From Planctomycetota bacterium (GTDB lineage: Bacteria; Planctomycetota; B15-G4), in contig QNBX01000094.1 of assembly GCA_003644265.1 (NCBI GenBank), positions 1 through 17,641 of the forward strand: a DNA stretch of 17,641 nt. The letters are read 5' to 3'. Position 1 is the stretch's first letter; the number at the start of each line of letters is the position of its first letter. The notes beneath the pieces are model-generated. The model worked only from the letters and a program-made list of their open reading frames with translations. It was not told where the DNA came from and ran no database searches. Below, piece after piece: positions 6,813-14,293 of this stretch. The position numbers and the translations under genes are program-made.

Positions 6813-9800
6813 TTAATAGCCCGCCCGCACCCGCAAATAATCCACCGCCGGCCGCAACGCATCCACCCCGAACGGAAACTCCTCCGTATCAACCCCCAGG
6901 TCGAACTCCACCTGGTACCGCACCAGCGGGTACCCATCCAGCACGGTCAGATCCGTCACCCACAACGTCAGGCTGCTGTTATCCGGCACGTGGCTACCGG
7001 GTCGCACCGGATAGGCCCCCTGGAAGCGCACCGACACCACGGCGTTGTCCGTGATCACGTCATCCCGGGCCACACCCTCGTCCGGCGCGTCGACCTTGAT
7101 GTCGTTGAAGGGCGGGTTCGGCGGCGAGCCGCTGCCCACATTGCCCCCACCGAACAGCCCAGGGTCCGAGAAACCGGCCGACAGGACGTAGTGGGCCGGG
7201 GTGGTGAGATCGACTGGCGCACCCACGCCCACCAGGCCCTCGAAGCCGCTAGGCACCGCACCCACTCCGTCGTTGTAGGTGCCGTGGAAGGCCTCGAAGA
7301 ATGGCGGAGTGCGCCCTGAGCCCGAACGCGGCCGCAACATGGCGCCGCTGAAGTCGAGCCACTTGGAGCGGCCGACGCTGCGGGTCCCAATGGGCGGCGG
7401 CGTGCGGTGCAGGGGCACCACCGGCAGCCGGTCGATGATGTTGGTGGGCTCGAAGGCCTGCTCGGCACCTTCGGCCTGCGCCAGGAACGGCGTGCCGTCC
7501 GGCTCAACCAGGTAGATGGACAGCGGAATCTCATCGCTGGCATCGAAGAGTACGCCGGGCACGCCGTCCTCGTCCTCGATCTCCTCGAGCTGATCGTCGT
7601 ACCCAAAATACGACTCCATCATCTGGTCGGGCGTCGGATCGGCCACCACGCGCACGCCCTGGCTGTAGTCGTTGGCGACGGTCAGCGTGTCGCCCCAGGT
7701 CTTGGCGGTGCCCAGGGGCCAGGTGTTGCCGGGGTACGGGCCGTTGTCCCCATCGAGGCTCGGGATGATGGGCGGGAAGCTGCCGTTGAGCACCTGGTAG
7801 TAGTCTTTCTCGACGTCGTGCTTGTAGTAGCGGTAATGCAGCATCTCGATGTAGCGCAGCTTCTTGGGGCCGCCGCCGGGCCAGTCCGGATGCTCAGCCT
7901 GCTTGTTGCCTGAATCCCCCGTCCACGTGCCCTGCTTCTGGACCGTGCGCACCTTGGCGAACAAGAAGGCGCCGTCACTGATGTGGACCGCGCCCGCCCC
8001 GGAACCAGCCTGGAGCTGAATCAGGCCGAATCCACCCTGTCCGCCGTCGCTGCGGGTGAAGTCGTAGGTGTACCGCTGGAAGACGAAGTTCTGGGTCGGT
8101 GTGTCGGTCTGCGACTCGCGGCCGAAGCCGCCGGAGACTTCCAGCGACGCGCCTTCCAAGTTGCTCGCGTCCGTATAACTGGAGTCCTGGTGACCGATGT
8201 TGGCGTCGACCGTGATGGTGCCGGCCGCCTGAAGCAAGATGGCGCCACCGCTACCCCCACCACCACCGCCGCCCACGTTGCTGTTCTGCACCACCTCGCC
8301 GCCGCCGCCGTGGCCACCGCGGGCGTCGATGTGCCCCGTCTTGCCAATGACGATGTCACCGAAGCTACGGATCTGCGCCGAGCCTCCGCCGCCGCCGCCC
8401 GCACCACCCTTGCCGTCGAACAGTGTGGGAGAGAAGAACACGCTGCCCGCATTGAGGATCGGGTAGTACGGGGGCGCAACGGGCACCACCAGCGGCAAGC
8501 CGAGGTTGTTGGCGGGGACATCGGTGCGACTTGACCACAGCGCATGGTCGATCGAGTCGATGCGGCTGCCGCCTCCGCCGCCGCCTTGCCCACCGATGAG
8601 CACGCCGATCTCACCGCCCTCCCCGACGTAGTCATTCTCGGGGTCGCTGTCGGTGAAGACGAGCTGACCAGGCTGGGCGCCCGGCTGCTTGCGAACGGGG
8701 TCGTCCAGGTCTCCCAGCATGTAGACGCACTGGAGACGGTGAGCCTGAGGCACACCCGCGGCGATGTTCTCGTCGTTGCCGTAGAGCGCGTCATTCTGCT
8801 TGTCGTTGGTGGGGCACTTGGTGAACGGGAACCAGGTGCTCTCGCTCTGCACGAGGTACGAACCCGTGCCCTCATGCGACGGGGCGCCGCGCTGGTAGAA
8901 GGACCCTCCACCGCCCCCGGGCGGCCGGTGACGCTCGTTGTTGGGCACGTTCCCGTTGCCTGAGGCCTGCAAGCCGACGCTCGGATAGCCCAAAGGATCG
9001 GGGTGGTAGCCCACGGTGCAGAGGCCACCGCGCCCGCCGATCTGCTGGATCTTGACCTGGCCCGCCGCATCCAATGTCGGGCCCCAGCCATGCTCACCGG
9101 TCTCCGGCGTGACGAACTGGTCGATGCCTCCGCTCCCGCTGGGGTCAAAGCGTGTGGGGTGGCTGTCGCCGCCACGGCCACCACCCGGCCCGGGGACGCC
9201 GCCGGGAACCGCCAGGAAGCCCGAGTCGAAGGTGTCGTCGCTGAGCCCGTCGGTGCCGCGCACGTCCAGCATGCCGTTGATCTCGACCCGGCCGGTGGCC
9301 GTGATGCGCAGCGGGTTGCTGCCGCGCACGATGACGTGCACGCCCTCCGGGATGATGAAGTCCCGGAACACGAAGTGCCCACCGAAGACCGTGACCGGCT
9401 GGTTCACGCCCGGCGTGAAGCCCCCGGACAGTGGGAAGTTCTGCGTGTCGGTGTCGAGCAAGACGACGCGATAGTTGGCCCGCGCCATGTCGAGCACAAA
9501 CTCGGGGTGCTTCTCAGGCTCCTGCCCGCCGGACCAGGACGGCACGGTGCGGACCCAGGCATCGGCCGGCACGAAACCGTCCATCTTGGTTGGCGAGAAG
9601 TCGCCCAGCATGGCCGTCTCGGAGACGGCCGCGGTGGCACGCAGCGAGTCCGAACCGAGGGAGCTGCCCTGCTGCACTTCGGCCCACTCAGCAAGCGGGC
9701 TGGTGGACACCGGCTGAGGGTCGCGGAAGACCTGATCGATGAACTCCTCGCTGTACACGTCGTCGACATCGACATCCGTTCCAGCCAGCGGGGAGGCCGT

Positions 9801-11864
9801 CTCCAGCTCCAGCACTTCCACGGCACCCAGGGTCGTCTTGGGCTTCGCCGGGTCCGAGTTGACCTCGCTGAAGCCAGCCAGGGACGTGAACGTGTTGCGC
9901 TGCATGAGCGTCAGCTCGGCGCCGATGGGCAGCACTCCCACGGGACTCAGCCGCACAACGGCGCCGGCCTCCGTGTTGGACAGCAGGGCCACATCGAGGT
10001 CCAGCTCCATGCGACCGAAGGCCAGCGTGTAGGCGGGCGAGAGCCCGTCGGGCGCGGGCGATGCCACGCCGAACGACGCCACGTCCGGCACGTAGACCTC
10101 CAGGAACCCGGAGTCGAGCGAGACCCGGTCGATGCTGTCGAGCGTGCGGTTCAACGCGGCGAGCTCGCGCTCTGCCAGGAACTCGATGGCGACGTACTCG
10201 TGGGAGAGCATGAACAGCTCGTCGCCCATGGCGCCCTCGCCGTCCTCGAACTGGCCGTCGACGTCGGGATCGATGGAGGTGACGGTCACCAGCGAAGGCA
10301 GGGAGCCGGGGACGCTGCGGGTCAGGGCCAGCAGGTCGCCGGAGGGTGCCTGGGCCAGGTCGAGCACCTCGACACCCACGGGCCACTCCTCCCCGAGGAA
10401 CAGATCGCTGCCCGCCTCGTCGGCCGCGGTGACCAGATCCGTGAGGACCGGGGGTCCGGGCTGGTTGCCCTGGGGCGTCGCGGGCTTGCGCGTGAACTCA
10501 GGCAACAGCTCCACGATCCGGTGCAGACCATGATCGAAGCCCACCAGACGGCCATCCAGGAGCTGCACCAGGCCCACCAGGTCATCCAGGCCGGAGTCGA
10601 GCACGGCCGGCGGACCCCCGGGCTCCTCCACGGCGATGGCGGCCACCCCAGGCAGGGCCTGCCCGAGGAAGTTGTCGCCCATGGTGAACAGATCCGTCTC
10701 GCCGTCCCGGGCGTAGACCAGGAACAGCAGCCCCGCGTCGCGGCCACTGGCCAGGGCGGTGGGCACCGACGGCATGGCGTCCGACTCGGGCAGGATGACG
10801 CCATCACCGCCAAACAGCAGGATGTCGTCACCGGTTGAGGAACTGCCCATGCCCGGCGCCAGGGTCGAGAGGGCCGGGAAGGGGCCGTGCCCCGAGAACA
10901 GGATGTCCTCCGGGACCGTGTGCCCCACCAGCAAGGACGTGGCGCGGGCCCAGAGGCTGAAGACGGAGTCGACCGCGCCATCACCGTCGAGGTCGCGGCC
11001 CTGCAGGTTCTCGCTGACGGGCAGCACGGGGCGGTCGTAGCTCAGCACGAAATCGGACGGCCCGGGCGGAAACGTGTCCTCCGTGCTGTCCAGCGCGCGC
11101 AGGGCGAAGGTGTTCGGAAAGAAGTCGAGCGCGCCATCCTCGGGCACGCTCAGCAGCACCTGCGGCGCCCCGGCCGCGCCTGAGTCGGAGGGATAGTACG
11201 CGGCGGGGTTGGTGGTGGTGCCGAAGGCCACCTCTCCGCCGCCACCCTTGAGGTTGGTCAGCTTGCTCTCTGGCTTGGTGCTCACCTCCGCGGTGTAGGT
11301 CGTGCTGGGCAGCAGCCCGGGCACCGCGTTGGCGGGCGCGCTCAGGTTCACCTGGAGCGGCTCGGTGGGCACGAAGGGCCGGAAGTCGACCCTGTAACTG
11401 CCCTCCGCATCAGCGCCCGGGGGCGGCTCCTGAACGACGAGGTGGTAGGTGCCCTTGGCGGGCACGGTGTTGACGCCCGGAGGCAGCCCCGCGGCCGGGG
11501 TGATGTCCTCCTTGGTGGTGTAGACCGGCAAGCTGGCCTGGGTGAAGGGGCCGGCGGGAACGCCATCGAAATGGAAGGCGACGGTCAGATTCAGGGGCGC
11601 ACCGACCGACGGCGGGAACGCGCTCAGGTCCTCGACGGGAGGCGTGGTGGTCTCGACGCCTCCGCTGCCGATGAAGCTGAAGCCGAGGAACGTCACGGAG
11701 TTGGCTGCTGTGCCCCCGCCACCGCCGCCACCACCACCGCCGCTGCTGCCGCCGCCGCCACACGCGGTCATGAGCAGCGGCGCCAGCAGGGCGAGGGCGA
11801 GGGCGCCCAAACGCACGCGCTGGCGCTCAGGACGGGATGCGGAATCGGTTTGGACTCGGATCAT
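6813..11864 (-). CDS. giant glycine-rich surface lipoprotein of unknown function
   Basis: The product has 1683 residues and I do not recognise a named family. A signal peptide ends in lipobox LLMTAC (Cys35), followed at once by 16 residues of Gly/Ser (36-51). Residues about 53-790 are beta-rich. A stretch near 235-280 (VPEDGALDFFPNTFAL) resembles SbsA-type Ig-like domains, a DLDGDGAVD loop near 290 looks calcium-binding, and the rest may include propeller-like segments. From about 832 it changes: FRDFIIPEGVHVIVRGSNPL and an INGMLDVRGTDG turn lead into glycine-rich blocks near 892-902, 1092-1100, 1153-1160, 1179-1186 and 1198-1207 (GGGGGGGSGGAILLQAAG), then GGQGGFGLIQLQAG. This pattern suggests a right-handed beta-helix. 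The last 400 residues are unassigned and no C-terminal sorting motif is seen. ATG 11864 is chosen for the signal peptide; its ribosome site is weak. Surface display and any link to the exporter upstream are inference. Confidence 0.85.
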   Translation of the reverse strand: MIRVQTDSASRPERQRVRLGALALALLAPLLMTACGGGGSSGGGGGGGGGGTAANSVTFLGFSFIGSGGVETTTPPVEDLSAFPPSVGAPLNLTVAFHFDGVPAGPFTQASLPVYTTKEDITPAAGLPPGVNTVPAKGTYHLVVQEPPPGADAEGSYRVDFRPFVPTEPLQVNLSAPANAVPGLLPSTTYTAEVSTKPESKLTNLKGGGGEVAFGTTTNPAAYYPSDSGAAGAPQVLLSVPEDGALDFFPNTFALRALDSTEDTFPPGPSDFVLSYDRPVLPVSENLQGRDLDGDGAVDSVFSLWARATSLLVGHTVPEDILFSGHGPFPALSTLAPGMGSSSTGDDILLFGGDGVILPESDAMPSVPTALASGRDAGLLFLVYARDGETDLFTMGDNFLGQALPGVAAIAVEEPGGPPAVLDSGLDDLVGLVQLLDGRLVGFDHGLHRIVELLPEFTRKPATPQGNQPGPPVLTDLVTAADEAGSDLFLGEEWPVGVEVLDLAQAPSGDLLALTRSVPGSLPSLVTVTSIDPDVDGQFEDGEGAMGDELFMLSHEYVAIEFLAERELAALNRTLDSIDRVSLDSGFLEVYVPDVASFGVASPAPDGLSPAYTLAFGRMELDLDVALLSNTEAGAVVRLSPVGVLPIGAELTLMQRNTFTSLAGFSEVNSDPAKPKTTLGAVEVLELETASPLAGTDVDVDDVYSEEFIDQVFRDPQPVSTSPLAEWAEVQQGSSLGSDSLRATAAVSETAMLGDFSPTKMDGFVPADAWVRTVPSWSGGQEPEKHPEFVLDMARANYRVVLLDTDTQNFPLSGGFTPGVNQPVTVFGGHFVFRDFIIPEGVHVIVRGSNPLRITATGRVEINGMLDVRGTDGLSDDTFDSGFLAVPGGVPGPGGGRGGDSHPTRFDPSGSGGIDQFVTPETGEHGWGPTLDAAGQVKIQQIGGRGGLCTVGYHPDPLGYPSVGLQASGNGNVPNNERHRPPGGGGGSFYQRGAPSHEGTGSYLVQSESTWFPFTKCPTNDKQNDALYGNDENIAAGVPQAHRLQCVYMLGDLDDPVRKQPGAQPGQLVFTDSDPENDYVGEGGEIGVLIGGQGGGGGGSRIDSIDHALWSSRTDVPANNLGLPLVVPVAPPYYPILNAGSVFFSPTLFDGKGGAGGGGGGSAQIRSFGDIVIGKTGHIDARGGHGGGGEVVQNSNVGGGGGGGSGGAILLQAAGTITVDANIGHQDSSYTDASNLEGASLEVSGGFGRESQTDTPTQNFVFQRYTYDFTRSDGGQGGFGLIQLQAGSGAGAVHISDGAFLFAKVRTVQKQGTWTGDSGNKQAEHPDWPGGGPKKLRYIEMLHYRYYKHDVEKDYYQVLNGSFPPIIPSLDGDNGPYPGNTWPLGTAKTWGDTLTVANDYSQGVRVVADPTPDQMMESYFGYDDQLEEIEDEDGVPGVLFDASDEIPLSIYLVEPDGTPFLAQAEGAEQAFEPTNIIDRLPVVPLHRTPPPIGTRSVGRSKWLDFSGAMLRPRSGSGRTPPFFEAFHGTYNDGVGAVPSGFEGLVGVGAPVDLTTPAHYVLSAGFSDPGLFGGGNVGSGSPPNPPFNDIKVDAPDEGVARDDVITDNAVVSVRFQGAYPVRPGSHVPDNSSLTLWVTDLTVLDGYPLVRYQVEFDLGVDTEEFPFGVDALRPAVDYLRVRAGY
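11712..11759 (-). repeat. GCC/ACC-rich trinucleotide run encoding the poly-Gly linker
   Basis: Sixteen successive codons are all Gly or Ser (14 Gly, 2 Ser) directly after the lipidated cysteine of the giant lipoprotein. On the plus strand they are mostly gcc, acc and gct triplets. Slippage here would change tether length without breaking frame. Similar but shorter runs lie at about 8571-8590, 8388-8408 and 8244-8272 in the same gene. Confidence 0.8.
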
Positions 11865-11933
11865 CAGGCGCACACTCGGGCGAGGCGGACTCTGGGCTGG
11901 AACGACCGACAGCAGGGGACGGACGAGGCAGGC

Positions 11934-11960
11934 AATAAATGATAGCGAGTCTGGCTGCAA
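11934..11960 (-). promoter_or_regulatory. weak candidate promoter for the giant lipoprotein
   Basis: On the minus strand TTGCAG is followed after 15 bases by TTTATT, inside one of the few A/T-rich patches of the region and about 70 bases before the chosen ATG. Spacing is short and the -10 match is 4 of 6, so this is a suggestion from base composition rather than a clear promoter. Confidence 0.2.
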
Positions 11961-12202
11961 CCCGCTGAGAGCCATGCCATCCGTCGCCACGGCTGCCGAT
12001 CTCAACGCGATCACGCCCACGTTTGGCCGCACCTCGCCCCCCCCCTGCGGGCGTCAGCGCCCCTGGCGGACCTCAGGCCCTGGACGCCATGCGGGCCAGG
12101 AGCGCGGCAGGAACGACACCCAGCGCCGCCCTGGCCAAACGAGTTCACACCCGCAACGTCGTTTTATTATGTGGGTAAATGGCACGGATATGCGCCTTGC
12201 CC

Positions 12203-12220
12203 CGTCGCGCCGGCGCGACG
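12203..12220. terminator. 18-bp perfect palindrome after the exporter operon
   Basis: The sequence cgtcgcgccggcgcgacg equals its own reverse complement and lies 41 bases after the permease stop. As RNA it could form a hairpin of up to about 7 bp. No U-run follows on the minus strand; the nearest T/A-rich sequence is about 20-40 bases further. It could be a Rho-assisted stop or a dimeric protein binding site. Confidence 0.4.
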
Positions 12221-12260
12221 CTGCTCCCGGATCCAGGCTGATCGCGCCGCTCAGGACTGG

Positions 12261-13535
12261 CTACTCGTGACGCAGGGCTTCGATGGGGTCCATGGCCGCC
12301 GCGCGGCGGGCCGGGTAGATGCCGAAGGCCACACCCGTGAGACAGCTGATCCCCAGGGACAGGGCCACCGACCAGGTGGTGACGATCGCGTCCCATTCGG
12401 TGAAGGTGCGCACCAGATACACACCCAGCATGCCCAGCGCCACGCCCAGCAGGCCCCCGATGACCGAGAGCGTCACCGTCTCCACCAGGAACTGCGAGGT
12501 GATGTCGCCGCCCGTCGCCCCCAGGGCCCGGCGGATGCCGATCTCCTGGGTCCGCTCCGTGATGGACGCCAACATGATGTTGAGGATGCCGATGCCGCCC
12601 ACCAGCAGCGAGATACCCGCGATGATCGGCAGCACGATGTTGAACACCTTCTGGGTGCGCTGACGGGACTCCAGCAGCTCCAGCGGCACGATGACCTCGT
12701 AATCCTTCTTCTCGTGGAACGACTCCAGGATGGTCTTCACGGCGCGGGCGGCGCTGAGCACGCGGCTCTCGTCCTCGATCACCACCAGCATCTGGTGCAG
12801 CTCCACCTTGGTGCGCTCGGAGGACCCGGCGCGCTGCTTGCTGTCGGTCAGGCCGAAGCGCTCGACGGCCGTCTCGTACGGCACGTAGATCTCCTGGGTG
12901 CGGTCGTCGATGCCCAGGCTGGAGCGGTTGGGGCTCTGGAACTCGATCTCGGGCAGCACGCCCACCACGCGGTAGTAGTCCCGGCCGATCTTGAGGTCGA
13001 GCTTGAGCGGGTCGCCCAGGTAATGCGCATCCTCCAGCAGGCGCTGACGGATCACGGCCACGCGCTGGCGTTGACTGCCGTCGAGCACAGACAGCGTGCG
13101 TCCGATGAAGGGCTCGAGCGTCAGGCGCGGGAAGTAGTCGGCCGTGACGCCGCGCACCTTGGCCTCCAGCCGGCGGCTCTTGAACCAGAGGAAGCGCTCC
13201 ACGTCGTGCACCGGCAGCACCTGCTCGACGCCGGGCACGGTGGACAGGATCTGGTCGGTGTCGCGCAGGGTCAGGCCGTAGTGCAGCACGCGGCCCTCGC
13301 TGGCCTCCTGCACGTCGACCTCCACCGGTGGCTTGCGCGCGTTGACGATGATGTTGCGGATGCCGAGCTGACTGATCTGCTGCAGGATGGCCTGCTTGGC
13401 ACCCTCGCCCGTGCTGATCATGACCATCACGCTGGCCACGCCGAAGATGATGCCCAGCGCCGTCAGGAAGCTGCGCAGGGTGTGGCGCGAGAGGTTGCGC
13501 AGGGCCTCGGCCACCAGCTCGATGAGGTAGGTCAT
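12261..13535 (-). CDS. MacB/FtsX-type ABC transporter permease
   Basis: Inner-membrane subunit of a type VII (MacB-like, mechanotransmission) ABC exporter; 424 residues. Four membrane spans are visible: about 21-41, 297-325, 348-375 and 385-407. Between the first two is a 250-residue periplasmic domain, the MacB_PCD plus FtsX layout. Characteristic motifs are the start NLSRHTLRSFLTALGIIFGV, EGAKQAILQQISQLG just after span 1, ITERTQEIGIRRALGAT (325-341) after span 2, and the C-terminal YPARRAAAMDPIEALRHE. E. coli MacB carries its ATPase fused to this part; here the two are separate genes, as in many bacteria. The ATG overlaps the ATPase stop by 4 bases (ATGA). Substrate is unknown; with an adaptor and TolC protein in the same operon, export of a peptide, toxin, lipid or signal molecule across both membranes is inferred. 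Confidence 0.95.
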   Translation of the reverse strand: MTYLIELVAEALRNLSRHTLRSFLTALGIIFGVASVMVMISTGEGAKQAILQQISQLGIRNIIVNARKPPVEVDVQEASEGRVLHYGLTLRDTDQILSTVPGVEQVLPVHDVERFLWFKSRRLEAKVRGVTADYFPRLTLEPFIGRTLSVLDGSQRQRVAVIRQRLLEDAHYLGDPLKLDLKIGRDYYRVVGVLPEIEFQSPNRSSLGIDDRTQEIYVPYETAVERFGLTDSKQRAGSSERTKVELHQMLVVIEDESRVLSAARAVKTILESFHEKKDYEVIVPLELLESRQRTQKVFNIVLPIIAGISLLVGGIGILNIMLASITERTQEIGIRRALGATGGDITSQFLVETVTLSVIGGLLGVALGMLGVYLVRTFTEWDAIVTTWSVALSLGISCLTGVAFGIYPARRAAAMDPIEALRHE

Positions 13536-14293
13536 GGCGCGCTCTCGCCGTCGCGCGCGTCGCCCCTGCGCACATCCGACTCGACCAGCCCGTCGCGCAA
13601 CATCACGCGACGGGGAGCGCGCGCCGCGATCTCCGGGTCGTGCGTGATCACCACGATGGTGCGGCCGGCGTCGTGCAGCTCGTACAGCAGCTCCATGATC
13701 TCCGCCGAGGTGCTGGAGTCGAGGTTGCCGGTGGGCTCGTCAGCCAGCACCAGGGCCGGGTTGTTGGAGAGCGCGCGCGCCACGGCCACGCGCTGGCGCT
13801 CGCCGCCCGAGAGCTGGTTGGGGATGTGTGAGAGCCGGTGGCTGAGACCCACCCTGTCGAGCAGCTCGCGGCAGCGGGCGTGACGCTCGGCGCGGCCCAT
13901 GCGCGCATAGAACAGCGGCAGCTCGACGTTCTCCAGTACGGTCAGGTGCGAGACCAGGTGGAAGCTCTGGAAGATGAAACCGATGCGCGTGTTGCGGATG
14001 CGAGAGAGGCTGCGATCGTCCATCGCAGCCACGTCCTCCCCGGCGATCTTGCAGGCGCCGCGCGAGGGCCGGTCCAGGCAGCCGAGGATGTTGAGGATGG
14101 TCGACTTGCCCGAGCCCGACGGGCCGATGATGGCCACGTACTCGCCCTCATCCACGCGCAGGTCGATGCCCTTGAGCACGTTGACGGCGGCGTCGGCCTG
14201 GCCGTAGGTCTTGTAGACCGACTCCAGCTCGAGCACCGGGCGTGGGGCGCTCGAGGGCTGGTCACCCGGCTGGCTGTGGGGCGCGGGTTTCAA
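13532..14293 (-). CDS. ABC transporter ATP-binding protein (LolD/MacB type)
   Basis: Cytoplasmic ATPase that drives the MacB-type permease; 253 residues from the chosen start. All nucleotide-binding motifs are intact: Walker A GPSGSGKST (57-65), Q-loop FQS (Gln109), signature LSGGERQR (161-168), Walker B LVLADEP (181-187), D-loop GNLDS and H-loop His218. VLENVELPL (119-127) is typical of the LolD/MacB/FtsE subgroup. There is no ATG before Walker A. The TTG at 14293 is chosen because it overlaps the adaptor stop as TTGA, exactly mirroring the ATGA overlaps at both other junctions of the operon. A GTG at 14236 would give 234 residues, closer to LolD length, and cannot be excluded; neither has a strong Shine-Dalgarno. 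The 15-residue tail after the ATPase core is short and charged. Confidence 0.95.
   Translation of the reverse strand: MKPAPHSQPGDQPSSAPRPVLELESVYKTYGQADAAVNVLKGIDLRVDEGEYVAIIGPSGSGKSTILNILGCLDRPSRGACKIAGEDVAAMDDRSLSRIRNTRIGFIFQSFHLVSHLTVLENVELPLFYARMGRAERHARCRELLDRVGLSHRLSHIPNQLSGGERQRVAVARALSNNPALVLADEPTGNLDSSTSAEIMELLYELHDAGRTIVVITHDPEIAARAPRRVMLRDGLVESDVRRGDARDGESAP

Larger units (their letters stand above)
11865..12260. other. 396-bp intergenic region between permease and giant lipoprotein
   Basis: No gene is supported. It holds an 18-bp perfect palindrome 41 bases after the permease stop, and two unusually A/T-rich patches for this DNA: about 12160-12190 (ttttattatgtgggtaaat) and about 11932-11945 (gcaataaatgatag). 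The latter could contain the lipoprotein promoter. A TTGCAG (11960-11955) with TTTATT 15 bases on (11939-11934) is only a weak sigma-70 match. Confidence 0.6.

Noticed and set aside
5264..7054. Plus-strand open frame of 596 codons opposite fhs
   Set aside because: Antisense to the strongly conserved fhs; the product is His/Arg/Pro-rich without domains, as expected for a shadow frame.
8244..8590. Tandem triplet runs considered as a CRISPR or satellite array
   Set aside because: The runs are short poly-Gly codon stretches within one reading frame, with no constant repeat-spacer structure.
9003..10838. Plus-strand open frame of 611 codons opposite the giant lipoprotein
   Set aside because: No recognisable motif, composition typical of reverse-strand shadows, and the minus-strand frame has a signal peptide and continuous repeats.
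11864..12032. Upstream extension of the giant lipoprotein to GTG 12032
   Set aside because: It would put 56 extra residues before the lipoprotein signal peptide, which then could not work as an N-terminal signal.
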